This document shows, one piece after another, positions 1 through 6,517 of a DNA stretch of 11,543 bases. The position numbers and the translations under genes were made by a program. The first letter of the stretch is position 1, and each line of letters opens with the position of its first letter. The notes under the pieces were generated by a model. The model was not told where the DNA came from. It saw only the letters and a list, made by a program, of their open reading frames with translations, and did not search any database. Origin of the DNA: an uncultured Bacilli bacterium. GTDB lineage: Bacteria > Bacillota_I > Bacilli_A > RF39 > UBA660. The DNA lies in NCBI GenBank assembly GCA_934085675.1, contig CAKOHH010000018.1:1-11543 (forward strand), read 5' to 3'.

Positions 1-267
1 TAATGCCTCATCAATTTCAGAATTTCTACTAGTTACCATTATTACAGGAATATTAGATGTTTTTCTTAGATCTTGTAATAATTTTTCACCATTTATATAA
101 GGTATGTTTATATCTAGTAATATTAAATCTGGGGAAGATTCAATTATTTCATTTAAAAAATTTTTAAAGTTTCTTAAAATAATGGGTTTATAATTATTAT
201 TTTCTAAAAGTTCTGATAACTCGTTACATATTGCATCATCATCTTCAATAATCATAATTTTCTTCAT
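1..267 (-). CDS. OmpR-type response regulator, N-terminal receiver domain (partial, cut by window edge)
   Basis: The first 89 codons are visible; the rest lies left of position 1. The protein begins MKKIMIIEDDDA, the usual first strand of a receiver domain, with the acidic pocket at E8/D9. The likely phosphoacceptor is D52 in LILLDINIPYINGE, and the conserved Thr of strand 4 is T79 (VIMVTSR). The conserved Lys and any DNA-binding domain lie outside the window, so assignment to the OmpR family rests on the look of the receiver (LLDINIP.xNGE, IPVIMVTSR). Such proteins are phosphorylated by a partner histidine kinase and act as cytosolic transcription factors; the kinase gene would be expected downstream, off the left edge. 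The ATG at 267 is preceded by GGTGAAATAT, an acceptable ribosome site. A TATAAT box and a palindrome lie just upstream. Confidence 0.9.
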   Translation of the reverse strand, partial: MKKIMIIEDDDAICNELSELLENNNYKPIILRNFKNFLNEIIESSPDLILLDINIPYINGEKLLQDLRKTSNIPVIMVTSRNSEIDEAL

Positions 268-290
268 ATATTTCACCACATTTCTTATTA

Positions 291-325
291 ATTATAATAC
301 CACGAATAAGGTAGATTTTACCTTA
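291..325 (-). promoter_or_regulatory. Putative promoter (-10) and palindromic operator for the response regulator gene
   Basis: On the minus strand a perfect TATAAT box (291-296) lies 24 bp before the response regulator start. The expected -35 position (314-319) reads AAAATC, a poor match to TTGACA. It lies inside a 7-bp inverted repeat, TAAGGTA-N5-TACCTTA (307-325). A poor -35 covered by a dyad suggests a promoter controlled by a DNA-binding protein, possibly the regulator itself. The dyad and the -10 are seen; the regulatory role is inferred. Confidence 0.4.
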
Positions 326-340
326 CAGTTTTGTAATATA

Positions 341-378
341 AAAAAGGAATTATTTTTTCACCATTCCTTTTATTTTAC
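341..378. terminator. Possible bidirectional intrinsic terminator
   Basis: Nine perfect pairs (AAAAGGAAT at 342-350, ATTCCTTTT at 363-371) enclose a 12-nt loop. T-rich tracts follow on both strands: TTTTATTTT on plus, TTTTTATATT on minus. The stem is AU-rich and would be weak. On the minus strand it would insulate the response regulator promoter from transcripts arriving from the peptidase region. Confidence 0.4.
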
Positions 379-784
379 CATTACAATAGACTGCAACATT
401 CATTAATATTATATAATTTTTTTTGCTATTTTTAGATCTATATAGTAAAAATTTGTGCAACAAAATTAAAACTATGATATAACTGAAATGTAGTGATTGA
501 TATTTATGTATCAATTTGTATATTGGAAAAAAGTTGTAAATACCTAAGACACCTGCTCCAATTGTTATTTAAATCGAACTAAAAGGTTTGATTTTTTTAT
601 GTTTTAGAAAAAAATTATACTAAATATATAACCTATGATTAACATAAATTAAATAATTTAACAAGTATGACAAAAATGTATGGCTGAGAATTCAAAATAT
701 TGGGCTAAAATAAAAAATGTAATATTTGTTTGAAAATTTTATGCGAAATGGGATGTCTTGATTTTACATCTTTTATTTCAATTG
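379..784. other. Gene-free stretch between response regulator and S41 peptidase locus
   Basis: I find no ORF of useful length with a ribosome site on either strand. The longest plus-strand ATG frame noticed codes for 13 residues (506-547) and has no ribosome site. The stretch is very AT-rich. Apart from the T-tailed hairpin at 571-598, it holds only a weak 5-bp stem at 752-756/766-770 followed by TTTTATTT. No recognisable tRNA, riboswitch or insertion-sequence end was seen. Confidence 0.5.
571..598 (+). terminator. Intrinsic terminator on the plus strand, parent transcript unknown
   Basis: AAATCGAAC (571-579), a 6-nt loop and GTTTGATTT (586-594) form nine pairs including one G-U, running into a seven-T tract (592-598). 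The orientation is plus, yet no plus-strand gene lies upstream in the window. It may end a small RNA or be a leftover of a lost gene. Confidence 0.5.
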
Positions 785-829
785 AAAAAAGGCTAGGCAA
801 AATTATTCATTTTCACTTAGTCCTTTTTT
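785..829 (-). terminator. Terminator after the S41 peptidase locus (may work on both strands)
   Basis: AAAAAAGG (785-792) pairs with CCTTTTTT (822-829). The stem continues after a one-base bulge with CTA/TAG (793-795/818-820), enclosing an AT-rich loop. Read on the minus strand it ends in a six-T run and follows the peptidase gene fragments, so it probably ends their transcript. It is also T-tailed on the plus strand. Confidence 0.55.
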
Positions 830-867
830 GTTCAAAATGCCAAATTTTATCATATTTCTAATAATTG

Positions 868-978
868 TTAGTTTAACAAATTCACGAAAAAATAAAGATA
901 ATAATCGAAGTCACTCTCAATAAAAACATATTTCTCATAACTATCTGATATATGGTCATCTTTGTAATATATATTCAT
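868..978 (-). CDS. Doubtful 36-residue ORF directly after the S41 peptidase fragment
   Basis: The ATG follows the peptidase stop codon with no gap (TAAATG). The frame codes for a short acidic, aromatic-rich peptide beginning MNIYYKDDHISD and ending YFFVNLLN. The nearest GGAG lies about 17 nt upstream, too far for a normal ribosome site, so expression would depend on coupling to the upstream frame. I recognise no family. It may be a chance frame or the decayed end of a longer gene. It is listed because nothing else occupies the space before the terminator at 785-829. Confidence 0.2.
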   Translation of the reverse strand: MNIYYKDDHISDSYEKYVFIESDFDYYLYFFVNLLN

Positions 979-1911
979 TTATTTTCTCATCATTTCTCCT
1001 TTTCTTTTTTGTTCAATATACATAAAAGCATAATTTAAAATGGTGTCTTCACCCATTAAATAATCCTCTTCTTTTTCATTAATTTCTATATCTGGTTTAA
1101 AATAAACAGGTTTTAAAACTTCTGGCGTGGCAAGTTTTTTATATTCCTCTTTAGAACGGATACTAACGCCAAGAAATGGATGAAAATAACGAGATGAAAT
1201 AGAAAAATTATGGCCATCTATATCAACTTTACTACTATTCCCATAGCAATTTATAGGTGTGGATATTTCTTCTCCTATTGTTATGGCCCCAAGATTTATT
1301 AAATCCCGTAAAGCAAATCTTCCTGCCGAAAAAACACGGTAATCAGTTAAACAAATTAAATTTTTATGTGATTGTTTCAAAAAAGCCATCAAAGCATCAT
1401 TAAAAGCTGAATTACCACCTGTATTTCCTCTTAAATCAACAATGATCGTGTCAATATTTGAAATATTAAGTTGATATAAAGTGGCTACTGCTTCCGCTAT
1501 TTTATCTTTGTAACTTGGCTGACAAGAACTGTGACAATAAATTAAACAGTTATTTTTTATTTCAAAAGTAGCATTATCTCCATATAAATATTTTTCATAA
1601 TCAAACATCTCATTTTGATAATCTTTTTTTGCATCATATGTTTTCGTAACTAATTTATTATCGCGTGTAAGAATTTGAAACGTAAGTTCTTTACTTTCTT
1701 TTAAACTTGGTAATCCCCAGATAAAGCAGCGATTAAATAAAGCCCTCTCCATTTCAATTCTTTTTTTACCCAAAGTACCATAGGTTAGTATTTCATCTAA
1801 TTCTTTTAAAATTTGCCGTATATCTACATTATTTATAGAAACTAATTTTGAACCTCTTAAAGCACTTGGATAATTAACTAAAACATCTTCGCCAAATATT
1901 TTAAAATTCAT
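979..1911 (-). CDS. S41-family peptidase, C-terminal catalytic part (separated from its N-terminus by a frameshift)
   Basis: The 310-residue frame carries the S41 (C-terminal processing/tricorn-type) core. DLRGNTGG (159-166) is the family's D-L-R-x-N-x-G-G strand. VFSAGRFA places the probable catalytic Ser at S195, followed by the typical IGEEIS segment (212-217). Near the end, KPDIEIN and EDYLMGEDTILNYA (282-295) match the usual closing segment. There is no PDZ domain and no signal peptide, so this is not a CtpA/CtpB exported protease; a cytosolic peptidase is more likely. The ATG at 1911 overlaps the upstream frame by four bases (ATGA) and has no ribosome site. Its first residues (MNFKIFGEDV) read as the middle of a domain rather than a natural start. 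With the upstream fragment the protein would be about 390 residues, normal for this type. I see one gene broken by a one-base shift, though a sequencing error or translational coupling could also explain it. Confidence 0.8.
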   Translation of the reverse strand: MNFKIFGEDVLVNYPSALRGSKLVSINNVDIRQILKELDEILTYGTLGKKRIEMERALFNRCFIWGLPSLKESKELTFQILTRDNKLVTKTYDAKKDYQNEMFDYEKYLYGDNATFEIKNNCLIYCHSSCQPSYKDKIAEAVATLYQLNISNIDTIIVDLRGNTGGNSAFNDALMAFLKQSHKNLICLTDYRVFSAGRFALRDLINLGAITIGEEISTPINCYGNSSKVDIDGHNFSISSRYFHPFLGVSIRSKEEYKKLATPEVLKPVYFKPDIEINEKEEDYLMGEDTILNYAFMYIEQKRKGEMMRK

Positions 1912-2150
1912 GGAAATTGGAGCATTGGTTTGTAGATAGTATGGGCGTCACTGATTCCACTTAACCTCTTAATAATATAATTCATAAAATAACAAAAAGA
2001 ATAACCACCTGTCACATCGTATCTTTGAAGTAAATCATTAGTTATTTTTTCTAATTCTTTTTCGTCTATTTCATGCCAAGGATTAACATGTATTTGTTTA
2101 TAATTTTCTAAAAATTTTTCATATATTTTTCTATACTTTAAATCTATCAT
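1908..2150 (-). CDS. S41-family peptidase, N-terminal part (frameshifted fragment)
   Basis: This short frame (80 residues) is helical and charged, then reads YDVTGGYSFCYFMNYIIKRL and SGISDAHTIY. The latter matches the conserved D-x-H-T segment just before the core of S41 peptidases. It stops with TGA immediately after and overlaps the catalytic fragment (ATGA at 1908-1911), which is in another frame. I chose the ATG at 2150 rather than the one at 2162. GGAGG lies five bases before the 2150 start, whereas it would fall inside the coding region from 2162. An extended -10 box (2173-2178) sits directly upstream, so the locus has its own promoter. Adding one base near 1913-1922 would join both frames as ...L-P-I-S-M-N-F-K-I-F, typical of intact relatives. 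Confidence 0.7.
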   Translation of the reverse strand: MIDLKYRKIYEKFLENYKQIHVNPWHEIDEKELEKITNDLLQRYDVTGGYSFCYFMNYIIKRLSGISDAHTIYKPMLQFP

Positions 2151-2172
2151 TTTTTCCTCCATAATACTTATA

Positions 2173-2181
2173 ATTATAACA
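2173..2181 (-). promoter_or_regulatory. Extended -10 promoter of the S41 peptidase locus
   Basis: On the minus strand TGTTATAAT gives a perfect -10 hexamer (2173-2178) with the TG extension. The -35 position (about 2196-2201) is poor and lies inside the terminator of the upstream unit. Extended -10 promoters tolerate this. Confidence 0.5.
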
Positions 2182-2183
2182 CG

Positions 2184-2206
2184 AAAAAAAGAGCATTTGC
2201 TCTTTT
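2184..2206 (-). terminator. Terminator of the ftsE-ftsX-M23 unit
   Basis: The hairpin AAAAGAGC-ATTT-GCTCTTTT overlaps the stop codon of the M23 gene. On the minus strand it is followed by further T residues (seven in total). It is a compact, strong intrinsic terminator and separates the division operon from the S41 locus. Confidence 0.8.
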
Positions 2207-3446
2207 AACCTTTATACATATCGTAACGTGAATAGAACCGCCAACCATAACTATTTGGGAAACCTGGAGGAATAATGACATTACTTCTACTTACAGAGTA
2301 ACCGTTATAAAAACCATTGGCTACACCAAAGTGAAGATGGGCTCCTGTTGTACAAGTATCATAACCGCCATAACTAGCAGAAGTTTGTCTGCCACCACCA
2401 ACATATCCAATAATAGTATTTTGTGTTACAGAATCACCAATATTTACATTAAAACTTAATAAGTGATAGTAATAAGTGGTATAGGCTTTGCCATTTACCA
2501 AGACGTCTATATATAACATATTACCACCACAATAATAACGTGATATTTTTCCAGAAACAACACCGGCTGCAGCCGCATAAACTGGAGTTCCTTCGGCATT
2601 ACCACCAATATCTATGGCATTATGATAACTTCCCCAGCGATAACCAACTTCACTTGTTATCATGCCGTATGTAAGAGGCTTTAACCATTCACCATTTTCT
2701 ACATAGGTAATACCACCATTTGGTTTTGGAGGATCTGGTGGTTTTACACAATCCACACTGATAACGGCTTTATCACCTTTAGAAGGAGCATATAAAGCAC
2801 ATTTTTTTTCAGCATCTGCTACTTTCGTTTGCAAACTCTTAATTTGGTTATCAATATCTAAAGCATATTTATCATAACTTTTTATATCACCATAACGTGC
2901 TTCAATTACTTTTTTATATTCAATCGCTTTACTATTTAATTCTTGCTGTTTTTTCTTTTCTTCTTCTTTTAAGGCTTCATTTTTCTTAATCTCATCACGC
3001 ATATTTTGCATAACATCTTCAATAGCCTTTGAAGTTTGTTCCACCGCAGCAACACGCATAAGCATATCGGTTACGGTTTTAGCCCCCGTCACATATTCTA
3101 AATAGGCATTGGAACTTTTCATTTGTTGTAAATAGGCAAGTGTTTTATTTACTTCAACCGTAAGACGTTCTATTTCTTTATTAGAATCAGCAATTTCTGC
3201 CGTTAATTTTTCGACTTCACTTTCCGATTCATGAATTTCTTGCTCTACTTGTTTAACCGCAGCTTCCTTTTTAGCAATTTCGGCTTTGGCCTCAGCAGTT
3301 TTACTTTCTGTTTCTTTTTTTTCATTTAGTTTGTCTTGTAAAGATTGTTTAAGTTCTCCTAAAGTGGGCATATCAGAAGTCGCATAAACATTCATACTAA
3401 AGGTGAAAAAAAGGACAAAAAGAAGAAAAATAATTTTTCTTCTCAT
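2205..3446 (-). CDS. Secreted coiled-coil M23 (LytM-type) peptidoglycan endopeptidase, EnvC/PcsB-like partner of FtsEX
   Basis: The predicted protein has 413 residues. It starts with a signal peptide (MRRKIIFLLFVLFFTFSMNVYA, cleavage near 22). A long charged coiled coil follows at about 30-110 and 145-215, then a proline linker (PPDPPKP, about 236-242). A C-terminal M23 domain follows. Its zinc and catalytic residues are present: H275 and D279 (HNAID), H328 (YYHLL), and H370/H372 (AHLHFG). This differs from Escherichia coli EnvC, whose LytM domain is degenerate and acts only as an activator, so here direct cleavage of peptide cross-links is likely. The ATG overlaps the ftsX stop by one base (TAATG), with no ribosome site, so translation is coupled to ftsX. 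A TTG at 3479 would extend the frame but would place 11 residues before the signal peptide. By analogy with PcsB, CwlO, RipC and EnvC, the coiled coil probably docks on the outer loop of FtsX, which controls the enzyme at the septum. Confidence 0.9.
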   Translation of the reverse strand: MRRKIIFLLFVLFFTFSMNVYATSDMPTLGELKQSLQDKLNEKKETESKTAEAKAEIAKKEAAVKQVEQEIHESESEVEKLTAEIADSNKEIERLTVEVNKTLAYLQQMKSSNAYLEYVTGAKTVTDMLMRVAAVEQTSKAIEDVMQNMRDEIKKNEALKEEEKKKQQELNSKAIEYKKVIEARYGDIKSYDKYALDIDNQIKSLQTKVADAEKKCALYAPSKGDKAVISVDCVKPPDPPKPNGGITYVENGEWLKPLTYGMITSEVGYRWGSYHNAIDIGGNAEGTPVYAAAAGVVSGKISRYYCGGNMLYIDVLVNGKAYTTYYYHLLSFNVNIGDSVTQNTIIGYVGGGRQTSASYGGYDTCTTGAHLHFGVANGFYNGYSVSRSNVIIPPGFPNSYGWRFYSRYDMYKG

Positions 3447-4339
3447 TATATTTTTAAATGCTTTCTTACTGCCCACCAAGAACCAAGCATACCAACAACA
3501 GAACCAATTCCTAGTAAAATCAAGGAAACATATAAAACAAATGGGAATGGCTTAACAAGCGTAATAATTTTTGTAAAAACATAACCACCTGTCTGATTAT
3601 ATAAAATTGTATAACCATAAATACTTAAAGCAACCGGAATAAGACTACCTAACACACCCAAGATAAAGCCTTCAAAAACAAAAGGTAATTTAATAGCGGT
3701 ATTAGAAGCACCCACAAGGCGCATAATTTCAATTTCTGTTTTACGAGAAAAAATAGTAAGTTTAATGGTATTGGCTATTAAAAATGCCGTAACACAAACA
3801 AGAGCAACAACCATAATAATAGTGCCATAACTAATTGCATCAAAGATACCAATAATGTTTTCGACCATACCTTCTCCGTATTCAGCACTACTTACATAAT
3901 CATAGTCACGAAGACGTTCAGCCGTTGCTTTTAAGTCTTTGACATCTTTAACCGTTACAATAACGGAGTCCAAAAGAGGATTTTCTTCCAAATAATCTAA
4001 AGTGGTATTTAAAGTATCACTTTCTTTTTTCATTTCTGCTTTCCATTCTTCTTTGGTCTTTAATTTGTAGTTATCCACATTATCCATTGTTTTCAAATCA
4101 TTTTGAATCTCTATTTTTTCTTCTTCCGTTACTTCTTTTTTTAAATAAACAACAATGGTAAGTTCATGTTCTAATGTTGTCGTTACCTCTCTTACATTAT
4201 AAGAAAGGAAAATAGCAATAGCGACTAAAATTAATGTAATTGTCGTACAAAGGATACTCGCCATAGATAAAGGAAGATTACGAAAAACACTTTTGAATGA
4301 ATCTCTGATACTTCTACTAAGAATTCTTAATGCTTTCAT
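3446..4339 (-). CDS. ftsX: Cell-division ABC transporter permease-like protein FtsX
   Basis: The product has 297 residues, the usual length. A short cytoplasmic N-terminus (LSRSIRDSFKSVFRN) leads to TM1 (about 26-47) and an outside domain of about 120 residues (50-170). TM2 (171-193), TM3 (218-246) and TM4 (265-287) follow. The cytoplasmic segment after TM2, FSRKTEIEIMRLVGASN (197-213), is the conserved FtsX signature that contacts FtsE. FtsX does not move a substrate; it passes ATP-driven changes in FtsE to a peptidoglycan hydrolase outside. I chose ATG 4339, preceded by AAAGGAAG; a GTG at 4369 lies further upstream without support. The start overlaps the ftsE coding region by 23 bases, and the stop touches the next gene, as expected of a tight operon. 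Confidence 0.95.
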   Translation of the reverse strand: MKALRILSRSIRDSFKSVFRNLPLSMASILCTTITLILVAIAIFLSYNVREVTTTLEHELTIVVYLKKEVTEEEKIEIQNDLKTMDNVDNYKLKTKEEWKAEMKKESDTLNTTLDYLEENPLLDSVIVTVKDVKDLKATAERLRDYDYVSSAEYGEGMVENIIGIFDAISYGTIIMVVALVCVTAFLIANTIKLTIFSRKTEIEIMRLVGASNTAIKLPFVFEGFILGVLGSLIPVALSIYGYTILYNQTGGYVFTKIITLVKPFPFVLYVSLILLGIGSVVGMLGSWWAVRKHLKI

Positions 4340-5027
4340 GTACTTTATAACTTCCTTTCTTTGTATCACTGGCTAAAACACCATTTTCAATAACTAAAAC
4401 TCGTTTTTTCATACGATTAACAAGTTCTTTATCATGGGTAGCCATAATAATAGTCGTTCCAAGAGTTTGATTAATATTTTCCAAAATTTTCATAATTTCT
4501 TTACTTGTTTCTGGGTCCAAGTTTCCGGTTGGTTCATCACAAATAAGTAATTTAGGATCATTAACAATGGCCCTTGCAATCGCGACACGTTGCTGTTCTC
4601 CACCAGATAATTCGTTTGGTAAGTTTCTGGCTTTGTCTTTTAAACCAACGGCATCAATAGCCTTTAACACTTTTGGTCTTATTTCACTTCCAGGTATTCC
4701 TAACATTTCAAGAGCAAAAGCAACATTTTCATAAACAGTCAATTTAGGCAATAATTTAAAATCTTGGAAAACAACACCTAATTTTCTTCTTAATTTATAA
4801 ACTTTAGAATTTCTTAGCTTTGCCACATCAATACCACCAACAATAACACTGCCTTTAGTTGGTTTTTCTTCACGATATAAAAGTTTAATAAAGGTACTTT
4901 TACCCGAACCGGTTGTTCCAATAACAAATACAAATTCTCCTTTGTCTATTGACACGCTTAAATCGGCAACCGCAGTCGTACCATTTTTATATATCTTATA
5001 GGCATGTTCTACTTTAATTAACTTCAT
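4317..5027 (-). CDS. ftsE: Cell-division ATP-binding protein FtsE
   Basis: A complete ABC ATPase of 236 residues. Walker A is GTTGSGKST (37-45), the Q-loop Gln is Q88 (VFQDF), the signature is LSGGEQQR (140-147), Walker B is LLICDEP (160-166, catalytic E165) and the switch His is H198 (MATHDK). QDFKLLPKLTVYENVAFALE (88-107) and DEPTGNLDPETS are typical of FtsE rather than of import ATPases. Walker A carries T-T where G-P-S is usual, a mild change that keeps the GKST core. FtsE binds FtsX on the inner membrane face and powers activation of the outside hydrolase. AGAGGTG precedes the ATG by five bases. A promoter overlaps the end of the upstream yitT-like gene. Confidence 0.96.
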   Translation of the reverse strand: MKLIKVEHAYKIYKNGTTAVADLSVSIDKGEFVFVIGTTGSGKSTFIKLLYREEKPTKGSVIVGGIDVAKLRNSKVYKLRRKLGVVFQDFKLLPKLTVYENVAFALEMLGIPGSEIRPKVLKAIDAVGLKDKARNLPNELSGGEQQRVAIARAIVNDPKLLICDEPTGNLDPETSKEIMKILENINQTLGTTIIMATHDKELVNRMKKRVLVIENGVLASDTKKGSYKVHESIKNS

Positions 5028-5050
5028 TTTACACCTCTATTTTCTCATTT

Positions 5051-5079
5051 ATTATAACACATTTTACTTATGGGGTAAA
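5051..5079 (-). promoter_or_regulatory. Promoter of the ftsE-ftsX-M23 operon
   Basis: On the minus strand TTTACC (5074-5079) and TATAAT (5051-5056) are 17 bp apart, with a TG extension (TGTTATAAT). The -35 lies inside the last codons of the yitT-like gene. No terminator is visible between the two genes, so ftsE may also be read from the yitT promoter. Confidence 0.6.
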
Positions 5080-5954
5080 TTTCTTCTTTGACCACCTTGA
5101 ACCTCATAACAATCATTAATAACAAAAAAAGCATCAGGATCAATTTCTAAAACAATTTCTTTAAATAAATAATAATCTCGATTAGGAACGACACACATTA
5201 AGACGCGATTATTTTTTTTGCTAAACCCTCCCTGCCCATGTAAAAGGGTAACTCCCGTATGTAATTCTTTTAAAATATAATCTTTTACTTTATCTACTTT
5301 ATTTGTATAAATAAAGAAAAGTTTAGAGTTAGATATACCAATCAATATTTTATCAACTAAAGATGAATAAATAATAAGAATGATTAAAGCATAAATCATT
5401 TTATTAATTCCAAATGTAAAGCCACCTAATAATATCACAATAGTTTGAATAAAAATATTACTATTTCCTTCGGACATATGACCATATTTATTTAGTAAAT
5501 AAGTCATTGTATCTAAACCGCCTGTTGTAAAACCGTATTTAAATATTATCCCGATGGCAAAACCTTGAATAAGTCCAGCAACAAGTATAATTAATAATTC
5601 ATTATCTATAATGATATAGTTTTTTAATATTTCCGTAAGAGGAAGAGTTAAACTAATCATAAGAGGATATAAAATGCCTCCGATAATAGTACCTTTTGTT
5701 TTTTCTTTACCTAAAAAAATAAAGCTTAATAATATCATTAAAAAAGTTCCTACATAAATAAAAATTTGAATGTTCCAATGCCAAAGTTGTTCAAAAATAA
5801 GAGCTAAACCGGATAACCCGCCAATAACTAAATTATTAGGAGCTAAAAACAAGTTATAATTAACACCTAACAAAAAAGTTCCCAACATAAGAAAAAATAT
5901 TCTTTCCACCATTTCTCTTTGTAAAATTTTTTCACTTAAATTTATTTTTTTCAT
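5064..5954 (-). CDS. YitT-family membrane protein (DUF161 plus C-terminal DUF2179)
   Basis: The product has 296 residues, a normal length. Several membrane segments (about 16-36, 42-57, 63-82, 88-108, 119-140, 165-182 and 186-205) make up the YitT membrane domain. It carries the family's marks G-x-N-x-x-L-F-L-A-P-N-N (30-41), IGGLSGLA (44-51) and FTTGGLDTM (142-150). A soluble C-terminal domain (about 217-285) has the DUF2179 pattern with HGQGGFSKKNNRVLMCVV. The family is common in Firmicutes, often in several copies; transport or sensing has been suggested but its function is not established, and nothing here settles it. The ATG follows GGTGGGAG. The promoter faces away from the gerQ-like gene. 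The gap to ftsE is 36 bp. Confidence 0.9.
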   Translation of the reverse strand: MKKINLSEKILQREMVERIFFLMLGTFLLGVNYNLFLAPNNLVIGGLSGLALIFEQLWHWNIQIFIYVGTFLMILLSFIFLGKEKTKGTIIGGILYPLMISLTLPLTEILKNYIIIDNELLIILVAGLIQGFAIGIIFKYGFTTGGLDTMTYLLNKYGHMSEGNSNIFIQTIVILLGGFTFGINKMIYALIILIIYSSLVDKILIGISNSKLFFIYTNKVDKVKDYILKELHTGVTLLHGQGGFSKKNNRVLMCVVPNRDYYLFKEIVLEIDPDAFFVINDCYEVQGGQRRNLPHK

Positions 5955-5971
5955 GCTCCCACCTTACAATC

Positions 5972-6000
5972 ATTATAAAGGACTTCTATTTAAAAAGCAA
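5972..6000 (-). promoter_or_regulatory. Promoter of the yitT-like gene
   Basis: On the minus strand TATAAT (5972-5977) lies 17 bp from TTGCTT (5995-6000), which keeps the TTG of the -35 consensus. It sits in the 75-bp gap between the divergent yitT-like and gerQ-like genes. No comparable housekeeping promoter is seen pointing toward gerQ. Confidence 0.5.
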
Positions 6001-6029
6001 TAAACATAAAATGAGGTGAGGTGATAAAT

Positions 6030-6389
6030 TTGAACGGAAGTTATTTTAGTAATCCTACATTTCCTCAAGCCGGAACAAATGATAATTTTATTACACCACC
6101 TGGAAATGTAAATTCAACAAGTATTTTATCTTTAGAACAAAGTCTTATTGAAAATATTTTAAGACTTAATAAAGGTAAAAAAGTAAAAGTATATGCATCT
6201 TATCCTGATTCTAATGAATGGAAAGATCGTATTTATAATGGCATTATTGAGGAAAGTGGACGAGATCATTTAATTTTATCTGATCCTTCTACAGGAAATT
6301 GGTATTTAATTCGGATGCTTTATGTAAACTTTGTCGAATTTGCCGAGAAAATAAATTATAGTCCTGATTATTCAGATACTTTTGATTAA
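6030..6389 (+). CDS. gerQ: GerQ-like spore coat protein
   Basis: The product has 119 residues. Residues 36-110 match the GerQ (YwdL) domain closely: SLIENILRLNKGKKVKVY, then NEWKDRIYNGIIEESGRDHL, then a segment ending in LILSDPSTG and EKINY. In Bacillus subtilis GerQ is an inner-coat protein needed for correct localisation of the cortex hydrolase CwlJ, and it is cross-linked by the transglutaminase Tgl through lysines near its N-terminus. Here the N-terminal tail (1-35) is short, rich in Asn, Ser and Pro, and has no lysine, so that cross-linking is unlikely to be copied. I chose TTG at 6030, six bases after the double GAGGTGAGGTG; the GTG at 6021 is itself part of that ribosome site. A spore-specific sigma factor would be expected, and no clear housekeeping promoter is seen. 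Confidence 0.88.
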   Translation: MNGSYFSNPTFPQAGTNDNFITPPGNVNSTSILSLEQSLIENILRLNKGKKVKVYASYPDSNEWKDRIYNGIIEESGRDHLILSDPSTGNWYLIRMLYVNFVEFAEKINYSPDYSDTFD

Positions 6390-6412
6390 ACTAGATTTTT
6401 TCTAGTTTTTTT
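6388..6412 (+). terminator. Terminator of the gerQ-like gene
   Basis: ACTAGA (6390-6395), five T and TCTAGT (6401-6406) form a hairpin followed by a seven-T tract. It begins at the stop codon. Confidence 0.75.
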
Positions 6413-6470
6413 ATATCAAAATATAACACATATTCCCCATTAGATGAATCTTTATTTGAAACATACTATC

Positions 6471-6507
6471 AAAAAAAAATCAGAGAAAATTAACTTAACT
6501 CTGATTT
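6471..6507 (-). terminator. Terminator of the pheS-pheT operon
   Basis: Nine perfect pairs (AAATCAGAG at 6477-6485 and CTCTGATTT at 6499-6507) enclose a 13-nt loop. The minus strand continues with nine T residues. It lies 11 bp after the pheT stop. Confidence 0.85.
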
Positions 6508-6517
6508 AAAAATACTT

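Noticed and set aside
535..570. Possible tRNA or tmRNA 3' end (ACCTGCTCCA before a terminator)
   Set aside because: No T-arm GTTCGA, no matching acceptor strand upstream and no other arms can be built.
3446..3479. Longer start (TTG at 3479) for the M23 gene
   Set aside because: It would put 11 residues before a well-formed signal peptide and overlap ftsX further; the ATG in TAATG is the natural start.
6001..6013. Sporulation sigma -10 (CATAAAAT) for gerQ
   Set aside because: It ends where the ribosome site begins, leaving no room for a transcription start, and no -35 partner is at the right distance.
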